Shown here: positions 26,424 to 34,278 of the stretch, one piece after another
How the letters are laid out: the number at the start of each line of letters is the position of its first letter
Numbering within the stretch: position 1 is the first letter of the stretch
Assembly: GCA_004298115.1 (NCBI GenBank)
Contig: SCRJ01000171.1
Coordinates: forward strand, 1 to 48,507
Length of the DNA: 48,507 bases
Reading direction: 5' to 3'
Source: Acidobacteriota bacterium
GTDB lineage: Bacteria; Acidobacteriota; Thermoanaerobaculia; Thermoanaerobaculales; Thermoanaerobaculaceae
The notes under the pieces: generated by a model
Seen by the model: the letters and a program-made list of their open reading frames with translations, nothing else
The model's database searches: none
What the model was told of the DNA's origin: nothing
Translations under genes and position numbers: made by a program

Positions 26424-27251
26424 ATGGGACTCCCATTTCGGCGGGTTTTGCTTCGGGCCGGGCGCGATTGGTGGGCTTCGATTAGGCCCGAGGTCGGCCT
26501 CACGCTTGCGTTTGCGCTTGCTGGGGTTCTGGTGCGGATTGGGCAGTTGGCGTTGGCGGGCCCACCCATGACCCTGGCCTCCATTGCCGCCTGCGTTTGG
26601 GATGGGAAGTGGGGAACCCTCGCAACGGTACTGGTCGTGCTTGGGTTGACCTTTGCGTGGTCCGTGTATAGGGCTCCGGGGCGGATCTACAAAGACGAGA
26701 TTGATGACCTCCGGGCCAAAATGGCAAGCATCGAGGAGAGTTGTGCCGCCAGTATTGCGCTGATGCCGAGGCCCGAAAAGCTGGCGACCGCTCTAGTGCG
26801 CGAGAGGGACCGATACCTACTGAGCGTCACGAATGACGGTCCCCCCGCCGAGTTTTGGGGAACCTGGAAACTCACACAAAGCGTCGAATATGCTGACATT
26901 GACATCCCGGATCACGAGGTTATGGCGCGGTGGGATCATGCCCCGGGCCAGTACGCACACATTGCAACCGGGGAGAGTCACCGAATCGTGGTCGGAACCG
27001 TTGTTGGCCCCCTGGAGGGCAGCGGGCTGATTCAGTGGTTCTTGCCTCATTCACATAGCGACACCGACGGCGACGCACAGGCGACGTTCCTCGCGTGGCC
27101 GCCAAGGGCGAGAACCGAGGAGATGATCTCTTTTTGCGCCGTGCGGTTGGAAATCACGCTATTTGCCAAGCCCGGCATTCTTGGGGGGCCGCTCTCCAGG
27201 GTTATTCAGCTGCGGGGAGGAATGGCCGTAGGCGGCGGGGGTGGCGGGTGA
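26424..27251 (+). CDS. passenger membrane protein of unknown function
   Basis: A 275-residue protein I do not recognise. Two membrane helices (VGLTLAFALAGVLVRIGQLAL and WGTLATVLVVLGLTFAWSVY) are followed by a short coiled-coil-like stretch (DEIDDLRAKMASIEESC). A soluble beta-rich domain comes next (RYLLSVTNDGPPAEFWGTW, YAHIATGESHRIVVGTVVG, MISFCAVRLEITLFA), and the protein ends in a poly-Gly tail. The architecture resembles effector-like proteins in which membrane helices carry an Ig-like domain, but that is inference. No ribosome binding site stands before the ATG at 26424; translation may be leaderless from a promoter in the terminal repeat. Codon use is less GC-rich than in neighbouring host genes. 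It lies just inside the left end of the IS1595 element, so it is cargo. Confidence 0.65.
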   Translation: MGLPFRRVLLRAGRDWWASIRPEVGLTLAFALAGVLVRIGQLALAGPPMTLASIAACVWDGKWGTLATVLVVLGLTFAWSVYRAPGRIYKDEIDDLRAKMASIEESCAASIALMPRPEKLATALVRERDRYLLSVTNDGPPAEFWGTWKLTQSVEYADIDIPDHEVMARWDHAPGQYAHIATGESHRIVVGTVVGPLEGSGLIQWFLPHSHSDTDGDAQATFLAWPPRARTEEMISFCAVRLEITLFAKPGILGGPLSRVIQLRGGMAVGGGGGG

Positions 27252-27341
27252 CATTTGAACCTGCCCGGGGGACGGCGGCGATCAATGGGAACTACCCAGT
27301 GCGACCGCTAAGAAGCACTGGCGTTGCGGTTGCCGGAGGAA

Positions 27342-27566
27342 CTACCGGTTGACGGTCGGGCCAATAGACTTCGGCAGAATCAGGCCGTCAGATCCGTTCG
27401 TTTCCTCCGTGGAAATGAGCGGATGTTCCGGCACCCCGATAATGAGGATTGTTGGATCGGTCGGAACCCAGAGATTAGAGTCGGTCCGGACCCATTCGCG
27501 GATCGGGGTTGTAGTAGATTGGCGAGTACCACGACTGAGAAGCTGGTGCTGCAAAGAGTCGGACAT
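27342..27566 (-). CDS. small hypothetical protein in the IS1595 element
   Basis: A 74-residue protein starting MSDSLQHQLLSRGTRQ. The ATG at 27566 has AAAGGAGA five to twelve nt upstream, which is good support for a real gene. The sequence has a WVPTDPTILIIGVPEHPL segment but no motif that I recognise. It lies 69 nt downstream of the coupled 56-residue ORF on the same strand and could be the third gene of the transposase operon. Confidence 0.55.
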   Translation of the reverse strand: MSDSLQHQLLSRGTRQSTTTPIREWVRTDSNLWVPTDPTILIIGVPEHPLISTEETNGSDGLILPKSIGPTVNR

Positions 27567-27635
27567 ATTGTCTCCTTTGTTGACGCCCGGCGGCGCCAAC
27601 AACAACGCTGCGGTTTGCCTGCCGCCCCCGGCAGG

Positions 27636-27806
27636 TTAGAGATCCCCCTTCTTTGGTTTCTTGCTCTTGATGCCCGCTGTTTTCGGTTGTGGGGCAAGAA
27701 GTCCCCGCATGGCATCATCGAAGCCGAGTGGATAGAGGCTAGTCGGCTTGAGTCGTTTCTCGGTTTGCTTGGGCGCGGCTGGTGTCTTGGGTTGTCTGTT
27801 GCCCAT
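27636..27806 (-). CDS. 56-residue protein translationally coupled to the transposase
   Basis: Read directly from the sequence: the start codon overlaps the transposase stop in TAATG, and GGGAG lies about 6 nt upstream inside the transposase gene. The product starts MGNRQPKTPAAPKQTEKRL, has a central SLYPLGFDDAMRGLLAPQP and ends in a Lys-rich tail (GIKSKKPKKGDL). The centre resembles small proteins with a 'PLxFxxALxxLL' core that I have seen beside other genes, where no function is known. A role as regulator or accessory factor of the transposase is a reasonable inference from the overlap. Confidence 0.72.
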   Translation of the reverse strand: MGNRQPKTPAAPKQTEKRLKPTSLYPLGFDDAMRGLLAPQPKTAGIKSKKPKKGDL

Positions 27807-28687
27807 TAAACTCCCGCTATAACGTGGTCGAATATGTCAGCGTCCTTCCTCGCATTATAGCGGAAAGAGAACTCATTGAGGTACAGGGGCAAGTAAGCCT
27901 TGGAAACCTTGTAGAACGTCCCGACCATCCCACGCTTGAGCAGCGACCAAAAGCTGTCAATGTTGGAGGTGTGGACGTTGACATGGACGTACTGTTTTCG
28001 GCTGTGGTTCACTGACTTGTGGGGCAGTCCAAGGTCCTTGTAGTTCTCGTGTTCGTCGGTTGCGACCAGCTTGACCTTCTCAGACACGACGGAGCGGACG
28101 AACCCGACCATCGTGGCCTCTTTGGTGTTCTCGATGAGGCTGGCGACCACGTTGCCCTTGCGGGCGATAGCCCCGATAACGATTGTCTTGCCAGCGGTGC
28201 CCCGGCCACCCTCATACATGTTCTTGCCGCCGCCGATGCCGCCGCCGTGCCGGTTCTTGGCCTTGCCGCCCAGGTAGGTCTCGTGCACCTCAACGACGCC
28301 GGTGAGCTTCTGAAACTCGTCGCTCTGCATTGCGGCCCGAATGCGGTGGCACATGTACCAAGCCGTCCGGTAGGAACCGCTGCCGATGGTGCGGTGGATT
28401 TGGAGGGCGCTGATGCCCTTCTTGCTCTGGCACATGAGGTAAATGACCTGGAACCAAGCGCGTAGCGGGTAATTGGTGTTCTCGACGATGGTCCCGACAA
28501 GGGGGGAGAAGCGGTAGCCGTTGGGCGAGCACTTCTTACATTGCCAAGTCCAGGGGCGGGAGAGTATATGAACTCTCTTGTTGCCACACCGGGGGCACGA
28601 GACGCGCTGCGCCCATCGCATCTCGACCAGGTACGCCTTGCAGGCATCCCCGGTAGCGAACCGCGCCATAAGCTGGTCGAGCGTCAT
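27806..28687 (-). CDS. IS1595-family (ISXO2-like) transposase, probable catalytic substitution
   Basis: A 293-residue transposase. The N-terminal zinc ribbon uses C31, C34, C50 and C53 (SCPRCGNKR, QCKKCSPN). The DDE-type core follows: VVEVHETYLGGK around residue 135, LVATDEHENY with D211, and HTSNIDSFWSLLKRG with N242 and K251, then YLNEFSFRYNAR. In this family the first catalytic residue is normally Asp (VDETY). Here codon 135 is CAC (His), one base from GAC, so catalysis may be lost unless His is tolerated. The ATG at 28687 has CGGAGG upstream. The gene is otherwise full length. It forms an operon with the 56-residue ORF. Confidence 0.9.
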   Translation of the reverse strand: MTLDQLMARFATGDACKAYLVEMRWAQRVSCPRCGNKRVHILSRPWTWQCKKCSPNGYRFSPLVGTIVENTNYPLRAWFQVIYLMCQSKKGISALQIHRTIGSGSYRTAWYMCHRIRAAMQSDEFQKLTGVVEVHETYLGGKAKNRHGGGIGGGKNMYEGGRGTAGKTIVIGAIARKGNVVASLIENTKEATMVGFVRSVVSEKVKLVATDEHENYKDLGLPHKSVNHSRKQYVHVNVHTSNIDSFWSLLKRGMVGTFYKVSKAYLPLYLNEFSFRYNARKDADIFDHVIAGV

Positions 28688-28723
28688 GGTGGCCTCCGAT
28701 GGTCAATCCAAGTTCTGAAATGG

Positions 28724-28766
28724 CAGGTGTCACGTAGGGCATAATCGCCCAAAGATTGCCCAGGGC
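28724..28766 (-). repeat. right terminal inverted repeat of the IS1595-type element
   Basis: Reverse-complement partner of 26346-26388. The outer end is GCCCAGGGC at 28758-28766; matching stops abruptly beyond it. It lies just upstream of the transposase gene and 28 bp from the end of the truncated IPTL-CTERM-type gene. Confidence 0.72.
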
Positions 28767-28794
28767 CACGGACCGCGGGGTGATTCCCGAACGC

Positions 28795-29106
28795 CTACGC
28801 CTTCCGCCCGCCGAGCAGGCACGCCCCGGCCAGCGCCAGCATCCCGACGAACAGCGCGAACGCCCCGCGCGAGAGCAGCGGGATCGGGTCGGAGATGACA
28901 CCGGCGTCGAACCCGGCCGCCGGCCCAGCGTCGGACGCCCCGACGAACGTCGGGCCCGGCGCGCCGCAGCCCCCGGTGAACAGCAGCACGTCGTACGACC
29001 CCGGCGCGGCCGCGGGCCACACCTCAGTGGCTGGAATCACGCCCTCGGCGGCGCTTTCGGCCTGGCTCCCACAAGAGGTGCGGCTAAGTTGAAGTACCGT
29101 GCTCAA
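28795..29106 (-). pseudogene. 3' remnant of an IPTL-CTERM-type secreted protein gene
   Basis: The reading frame encodes a host-like segment (ATEVWPAAAPGSYDVLLFTGG) ending in a typical C-terminal sorting signal: IPLLSRG, one hydrophobic helix (AFALFVGMLALAGACLL) and a basic end GGRKA. This matches the IPTL-CTERM type, in which a short PT-like motif, a membrane helix and arginines or lysines direct envelope sorting. No signal peptide or upstream domain is present. The frame continues only to a TTG at 29106 in sequence of different composition. I read it as the 3' end of a gene cut off near 29050-29090 by insertion of the restriction-modification segment. Confidence 0.6.
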
Positions 29107-29353
29107 ACCAAAATCAGGTGGTCGCGGGATCGGCGACAGGGATCTCCCCAGAGGCCGCGATCTGGCGATGACCGCGTCAGGTTTGCGGTCCGGGTAAAGA
29201 GGTAGTGGCGCGCCGCACGTCTAGTGCCCGTGTGATCTTCTGTTCAGGGGTGGTATCCTCCTCGGAAGAATTTGCTGCGCCTGCTCTTGCGTGGCACGGT
29301 CCTACTCGTTCGGCGTAAGCCAGTAGCTGGGGGTTGGCGAGTCAGCGGAGGAT
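29107..29353. other. upstream region of the type IIG gene
   Basis: AT-richer than the flanking host sequence, with no gene. GGTATCCTCC near 29250 is -10-like but lacks a good -35. The junction between host and imported DNA probably lies near its left end. Confidence 0.3.
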
Positions 29354-32300
29354 ATGGTGGGCGGCGACCCAAGGCTGTTCGACAAAGAGGTCACACCGTA
29401 CTCGGATGCATTCGTTGAGGCGCTTGAGTCCTACTGCGGGCAGATGGCGGAGGCGATTCGTAAGCATAAGCACCACGACCACCGCCGGAATTTGCTCTTG
29501 AACTTCTTTCGCCAGGGGCTGGACTTGGACCCAATCGAGTTCGAACTCGAGCGGAAGGTGCGGGCGGATGCAGTCCGAGGCCGAATTGACGCGTTCTTCC
29601 GCCAACTAATCATCGAAGTCAAGACCGACCTTGAGCGAGAGCGTGGCGACGCCCACGCCGAACTGAAGAAGTACTTTGAATCACAGGCCCGACCGGATGA
29701 TTACGTTGGGCTGGTCACCGATGGGCTGAACTTTGAGGTTTACATTTACGAAGGAGGTTCAGTCCGCCAGATCCGCAACTTTGCTCTCGATTCGGCGTCG
29801 CCGCTGACAACCTTTCGGCACTTGGACCAACTCTTCTTCACCGCCCAACGACTTCACCCAACGCCCGGCGACATAGTTGACCGTTTCGGGCTACACAGTA
29901 CCGCTTACAACGCTGTCCGTCGGTCCCTTCTGGCGGCGTTTGAGGCTGTGCAGAACCAAAGTTCGGTCGAGGTGAAGTTTCGGGAGTGGAACGGGCTACT
30001 TGCCAAGGTGTACGGTAGTGAGGTTGGCGACCGTACGCTCTTCATCACCCACACCTACCTCGCCATATTGTCCCGCGTGATTGTTACCATGGCGCTCTTT
30101 CCAAAGGCCCGGAGAACCCCGCAGATGCTTCGGGGCATTGTGACCGGGGCCTTCTTTCGCCGGAACCGCCTTGTCAATCTCGCCGAGCCAGACTTCTTTG
30201 CCTGGGCACTTGGCAATCCGGCAGAGCCAGTCCTATTGGCGGAGATCGAAAGACTCTTTGCTGGCCTCGAAATCTACAACTTTGAAAGGCTCGACGGGGA
30301 CATCCTAAAGGAACTCTACCAAGGGCTGGTCGGCGCGCCGACACGCCACGACCTTGGCGAATACTACACCCCGGACTGGTTAGCGGAACTGACGCTCGAG
30401 AGGATTGATTACAGGGGTGGGCGCCTGCTCGATCCAGCTTGTGGCTCTGGGACGTTTCTTTATGCGGCGGCACGGAGGCTCCGGCGCGTGGCCCGGCTAT
30501 CGGGCGCTAAGCTAGTCAAGGCGGTGACCGAAGACATCATCGGTATTGACGTCCACCCGGTTGCAGTACTAATGGCAAAGGCAAACCTGCTTTTGAGCCT
30601 GAAGGAGGAAGTTGCCAGTTACGCAGGGGAGATAGGCCTCCAGGTTTACATGGCGGACACCCTCACTACGGGTGAAGATAGAAGCAAGAGTGCTCTCGTG
30701 GTCCCAGTCTCGGGGGACGAGGAGGCGTTTCACATCCCCTCTGAGACGGTCGACAGGGGCGCTGGGACCCTGGATGCACTAATTGACGGGGTCTGCGACT
30801 TTGCCGGGCGTGGCGCGGGGTCTAGCGAGAAGGAGCGCCTTGCGCTCAAGGGTCTGCAGACTAAACTCAGAAGGGATGGTCTGTCGAAGAACGAAGAGTT
30901 CTTTTGGCGGCAGAACTTCCGCCTCCTCGTGAAGCTTGAGCGTGAGGGGCGCAACACAATCTGGGCCTACATTCTCAAGAACGCGTATCGCCCGGCCTAC
31001 GTTCGGCGTGAAAAGGTCGACTACCTGGTTGGTAATCCGCCGTGGCTCGCGTACGCATTCATCAAGAACAAGGCCTATAAGAAGCGAGTCAAGGAGCTCA
31101 CGTTCGAGCATGACCTTCTGAAGAAGACCGACCGGAACCTCTTCACCAGGATGGACACGTCAACGCTCTTCTTTTCACACTGTCAGCGTGACTTTCTGAG
31201 ACCCAACGGCACCATCGCGTTGGTCATGCCGAAGACAGCCATGCTTCCTGCCAAGCAGCACCTCCGCTTCCAGCGGAGGGGGTTTTCCGAAGCTCTTGAC
31301 TTCAGCGCTGTGACGCCGCTTTTCAATGTGCGTAGTTGCGTGCTGATTCGCACAAATGAGGTAAGGGCCGCCGGCATCCCGTGCACCGGTTTTCGTGGGG
31401 ACCTCAGGGCGGAGCACAACATGCCTTGGGCCAAGGCTAGGCAGCTTCTCACCACCGAAATCAGAAGACTGACCTTTGCTCCAGCGAATGTCGAGTATTC
31501 GCCCTACCATCCGAAGTTCTTCCAGGGTGCGACGCTGGTACCTCGGTGTCTATGGTTCGTCGAGCTAGCCGGCGCGGGGCCTGCGAACCCAATGGCGCCC
31601 TTTGTCCGCACCTCGAGGGCGGCGCATTCGAATGCGAAACAGCCGTGGACTATGGAAGTTGAAGGGCAAGTCGAGAAGGACTTCCTCTTTGCTACTGTGT
31701 TGGCAAAGGACCTTTTGCCCTTTGTTGTTCGTAAGTTGAGCCTAGTTGTTCTGCCCGTAAGGATTTCGCGAGACGATCGACTCGCCATGGTGGACGCGGA
31801 GGCGGCACTAGCAGATGGCTTTGTGCATGCTCATGACTGGTTCGAGAGGGCTGAGGCGATTTGGGAGGCACATCGAAGCAGCGAGTCTCGCACCGCGTTC
31901 CAGTGGTTGAACTATGACAACAAACTTACGAATCAGCCCTTTAAATGCCCGTTCTTTGTCCTTTTTAACCAGTCGGGGACGAATGTATCTGCCGCAATGG
32001 TCCCAGTCGCCGACGCCCAGGTGGTCGGGGCGTTAGGAATTCGAGGTTTGGTGGTTGATTCGAAGTGTTATTGGTTTGCTACCAAGTCCGAGGACGAAGC
32101 CCACTACCTCACGGGCATTTTGAACTCTGAAGTCGTTAATGCGGCGATTAAGCCACTGCAGACGCAAGGCCTACAGGGGGAGCGCGACATCCATCGCCGA
32201 CCTCTTGAGGCGTGCAATATTCCAATCTACGATAGTGGCAATCAACGCCATCAACGGATAGTGGAACTGGCGAGGGAGTGCCGGGCGCGGCTAATTGCCT

Positions 32301-32470
32301 TGGTCCCGAAGATGCAAGCGGCCGCGGGCAGGATACGCGGCGAGGCGCGCCGGATTGTCCGTGACCCGTTGGCCAGGCTGGACACGGAGGTGGAAGCGCT
32401 CTTGGCAACCGCTAGTGATGCGGATGGAACCGACGGGCGAGGCGCGAGCCAAGGCAAGCTTTTCGATTAG
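29354..32470 (+). CDS. type IIG-like restriction-modification enzyme (fused nuclease and N6-adenine methyltransferase)
   Basis: A 1038-residue single-chain enzyme predicted both to cut unmodified DNA and to methylate adenine in its target. N-terminal PD-(D/E)xK nuclease: D79, E88 and K90 in RGRIDAFFRQLIIEVKTDL. A helical linker follows, then the methyltransferase: GEYYTPDWLAELTL, SAM motif I DPACGSGTF (D360), and the catalytic NPPW (N561) in DYLVGNPPWLAYAF. The C-terminal 350 residues would be the target recognition domain (NYDNKLTNQPF, ILNSEVVNAAI, HRRPLEACNIPIYD). No helicase domain is present, which argues against type I or type ISP. The ATG at 29354 is only 1 nt from GGAGGA; the next codon, GTG, would be better spaced. 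Composition is clearly lower in GC than in host genes, which suggests transfer. It is convergent with the SDH protease gene. Confidence 0.85.
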   Translation: MVGGDPRLFDKEVTPYSDAFVEALESYCGQMAEAIRKHKHHDHRRNLLLNFFRQGLDLDPIEFELERKVRADAVRGRIDAFFRQLIIEVKTDLERERGDAHAELKKYFESQARPDDYVGLVTDGLNFEVYIYEGGSVRQIRNFALDSASPLTTFRHLDQLFFTAQRLHPTPGDIVDRFGLHSTAYNAVRRSLLAAFEAVQNQSSVEVKFREWNGLLAKVYGSEVGDRTLFITHTYLAILSRVIVTMALFPKARRTPQMLRGIVTGAFFRRNRLVNLAEPDFFAWALGNPAEPVLLAEIERLFAGLEIYNFERLDGDILKELYQGLVGAPTRHDLGEYYTPDWLAELTLERIDYRGGRLLDPACGSGTFLYAAARRLRRVARLSGAKLVKAVTEDIIGIDVHPVAVLMAKANLLLSLKEEVASYAGEIGLQVYMADTLTTGEDRSKSALVVPVSGDEEAFHIPSETVDRGAGTLDALIDGVCDFAGRGAGSSEKERLALKGLQTKLRRDGLSKNEEFFWRQNFRLLVKLEREGRNTIWAYILKNAYRPAYVRREKVDYLVGNPPWLAYAFIKNKAYKKRVKELTFEHDLLKKTDRNLFTRMDTSTLFFSHCQRDFLRPNGTIALVMPKTAMLPAKQHLRFQRRGFSEALDFSAVTPLFNVRSCVLIRTNEVRAAGIPCTGFRGDLRAEHNMPWAKARQLLTTEIRRLTFAPANVEYSPYHPKFFQGATLVPRCLWFVELAGAGPANPMAPFVRTSRAAHSNAKQPWTMEVEGQVEKDFLFATVLAKDLLPFVVRKLSLVVLPVRISRDDRLAMVDAEAALADGFVHAHDWFERAEAIWEAHRSSESRTAFQWLNYDNKLTNQPFKCPFFVLFNQSGTNVSAAMVPVADAQVVGALGIRGLVVDSKCYWFATKSEDEAHYLTGILNSEVVNAAIKPLQTQGLQGERDIHRRPLEACNIPIYDSGNQRHQRIVELARECRARLIALVPKMQAAAGRIRGEARRIVRDPLARLDTEVEALLATASDADGTDGRGASQGKLFD

Positions 32471-32564
32471 GGCCGCAGAGGCGCCAATGTCCTCTGTTGG
32501 GGATGGGGTAGACGTGGACCGCGCAAGCGGGCGCGATACTCAATGTCGCGGTCTACGTTTCGAG

Positions 32565-32798
32565 CTATCGCTGCTCTTCTGTTGCAGCCTCGCCGTTCTC
32601 AAGGGCGCAGGGCTGGGTTGCGCCCTGTGGTGTTGTGACGAAGATGGTCGTCAGGCCATAGGCGACTCGGTTGTAGGTCGTGCTTGCGAGGTATCGCACG
32701 GTCCCGCTTGGTCCGGCGGCCCCGCTCGCATTCCTACTCGAAGGCGTCGGTCTAAGGAGAGAACGCTCCGCATCCGAAGCGTAGATGGGCTCAATCAA
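32565..32798 (-). CDS. 77-residue protein coupled to the SDH protease gene
   Basis: Starts with TTG at 32798, inside the last codons of the protease gene (8-nt overlap). A near-perfect ribosome binding site AGGAGGTG lies 5 nt upstream of it, itself within the protease coding region. The product starts MIEPIYASDAERSLLRP and has TVRYLASTTYNRVAYGLTT and a polar end (ENGEAATEEQR). No family is recognised. The strong RBS and overlap point to coordinated synthesis with the protease, possibly as partner, inhibitor or substrate; that is inference. Confidence 0.6.
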   Translation of the reverse strand: MIEPIYASDAERSLLRPTPSSRNASGAAGPSGTVRYLASTTYNRVAYGLTTIFVTTPQGATQPCALENGEAATEEQR

Positions 32799-33918
32799 GA
32801 TGCACCTCCTGGGTGGCGGTCCTGGTGTAGGACCAGCCAGCTGTCACCGGAAGGACGTTTATCGCCAGATTCATGTCAGGCTGACGTACCGCGTTGATCC
32901 TCCCACGTGTTTCAAACCGCGCGGAGGCGCGCACGCTTTCCAAGGCCGCTTGGAAGAGGGTGTACTCGATGTGCGGGGTTGCAACTACTTGTACCTGCTG
33001 AAGCACGTTGCTCAGAACCTGTTGCGCAAGCTGCGCCGGCAGATTGGCTGGCATTTGGACTTGTGGCACGGTTGACAGCATCGCAGCGAGGTTAGGGTCG
33101 GAAAAGACGAGCTCGACGGGGGTGAAGGGGCGCCCACATTGCATCTCGCTCTCGATGTCCTCCCAGGCCGACCACATGGCACCTTCAAGTTCGGGCTGGG
33201 GATGGATAACAGGGAGCCCGATACCCGCCGCCTCCACCCGCGCAACAGGGTAGCCGTGGTGGAAGAAGGACTTATTGAGGGCCTCTGCGATAGCTCGGGC
33301 GCGCCCCTTGTCTCCCATGTGGAGGCTCAGTAGCTTCTCTCCAAGCGATAATGCCAGCTGTGCGCTACGCTTGGCGACCCCAATTGGTATCGAGCCTACG
33401 TCTTTACACACGAGCTCGAATGCCCGCTCAAGCTGCTCCTGATCGGAGATGCCAACATCCGTGCGCACGAACTCGAGGAAGTTGCGAAGGTCTTCCGAGC
33501 CGAAGTGAATCGTCTCAGGGTCTTGGCCCGGCAGGCGCTTCTGGTAGGTGAGTTGGGGGTCTACGGGCCCCATGTTAGAGAACGGGTGCATCACAATCTC
33601 GTCTGCTCCAAGCGCCAACAACGTTGCGGCACTGTAGGCAGCATAAGGCAGCAAGGCCCCAACCTTCTCGAATCGGTCACGAAGCATGCTGGCAACCCTC
33701 CATGACACCATGGGGTCGCCACCGGTACTAACGATCAATAGGTCGATTGCCTTTGCGGTACTATCGATCTCAAGCAGCTGGCGCGCAAACAGGGGAAGGA
33801 CGTCCGCGGCCATCATCCCGCCGCCGTTGGCCCGGGAACTCGTGACGTAGGCCACGAGAGGTCGCCCTCTAAGGGTTTCGATGTTCCTGTAGATAGCGAC
33901 TCGATCCTGGAAGCTCAT
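32791..33918 (-). CDS. SDH-family Clp-fold serine protease
   Basis: A 375-residue protein of the SDH (serine dehydrogenase proteinase) branch of the ClpP/SppA fold. The N-terminal domain has LVAYVTSSRANGGG, DLLIVSTGGDPMVSWRVA, then the probable nucleophile S96 in YAAYSAATLLALGADEIVMHP and the conserved GPVDPQ with D120. The helical middle (RAFELVCKDVGSI, LALSLGEKLLSLHM) is typical. About 150 further residues form a C-terminal extension that may bind a partner. No signal peptide is present, so it is cytoplasmic. The start at 33918 has only a moderate AAGG upstream. Composition resembles the neighbouring type IIG gene, not the host. The function could be cleavage of membrane or signalling proteins; no substrate is evident. 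Confidence 0.85.
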   Translation of the reverse strand: MSFQDRVAIYRNIETLRGRPLVAYVTSSRANGGGMMAADVLPLFARQLLEIDSTAKAIDLLIVSTGGDPMVSWRVASMLRDRFEKVGALLPYAAYSAATLLALGADEIVMHPFSNMGPVDPQLTYQKRLPGQDPETIHFGSEDLRNFLEFVRTDVGISDQEQLERAFELVCKDVGSIPIGVAKRSAQLALSLGEKLLSLHMGDKGRARAIAEALNKSFFHHGYPVARVEAAGIGLPVIHPQPELEGAMWSAWEDIESEMQCGRPFTPVELVFSDPNLAAMLSTVPQVQMPANLPAQLAQQVLSNVLQQVQVVATPHIEYTLFQAALESVRASARFETRGRINAVRQPDMNLAINVLPVTAGWSYTRTATQEVHLD

Positions 33919-34278
33919 GGCCCCGCCTTGGCTGGTAACGATAGCATAGCGCAGGTGGCAGGGGGTGTAGGGCCGACCCCATCCGGCGACCCAGATGCGA
34001 AGGCGAACGCTTAGCGCTAACGTGTTTCCTACTAATGTGTTGTACCCACAGGTGCCCCCCCGGGATATAGGGCGCAGCCCCGGTGGGGGCCGATAGTGTC
34101 TGGGTTCGCGCTCGTACGGGGGTGACGACGGGGCGCAAGCCTCCTATCGCGCCGAGGGGCCGGATGTGCGCCCGGCGTCTCTCGCGGTAGGCACCGGCAC
34201 GCGGGCCGCGCCCGTCACCCGGCCGGCGGCGCGGATTCGACTGGGCGGCGTGTCCCTCCGAGCGGTTGGAGGGCCTCG
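33919..34278. other. intergenic region with palindrome, probable right edge of the accessory block
   Basis: No gene is visible. TTAGCGCTAA (34011-34020) is a perfect 10-bp palindrome about 93 bp upstream of the protease start and could be an operator. Beyond about 34060 composition returns to host-like GC, with a TGTAGGGCCGACCCC motif near 33967 similar to the dispersed repeats at the left of the window. Confidence 0.35.

Larger units (their letters stand above)
26346..28766. mobile_element. IS1595-family element with passenger genes
   Basis: A 2421-bp segment bounded by imperfect inverted repeats and containing an IS1595-type transposase (27806-28687), a coupled small ORF (27636-27806), another small ORF (27342-27566) and a two-helix membrane protein (26424-27251, opposite strand). 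Base composition is visibly less GC-rich than in the host genes on either side. No 8-bp target duplication could be found next to the repeats, so the exact ends may lie slightly off or the element is old. Passenger genes are known in the IS1595 family. Confidence 0.72.

Noticed and set aside
26338-28774. 8-bp target duplication around the IS1595 element
   Set aside because: The 8 bp on either side of the inverted repeats were compared at several offsets and none match.
29354-32470. BREX PglX or type ISP enzyme
   Set aside because: No helicase domain and no other BREX genes nearby; the N-terminal nuclease plus methyltransferase layout fits type IIG better.
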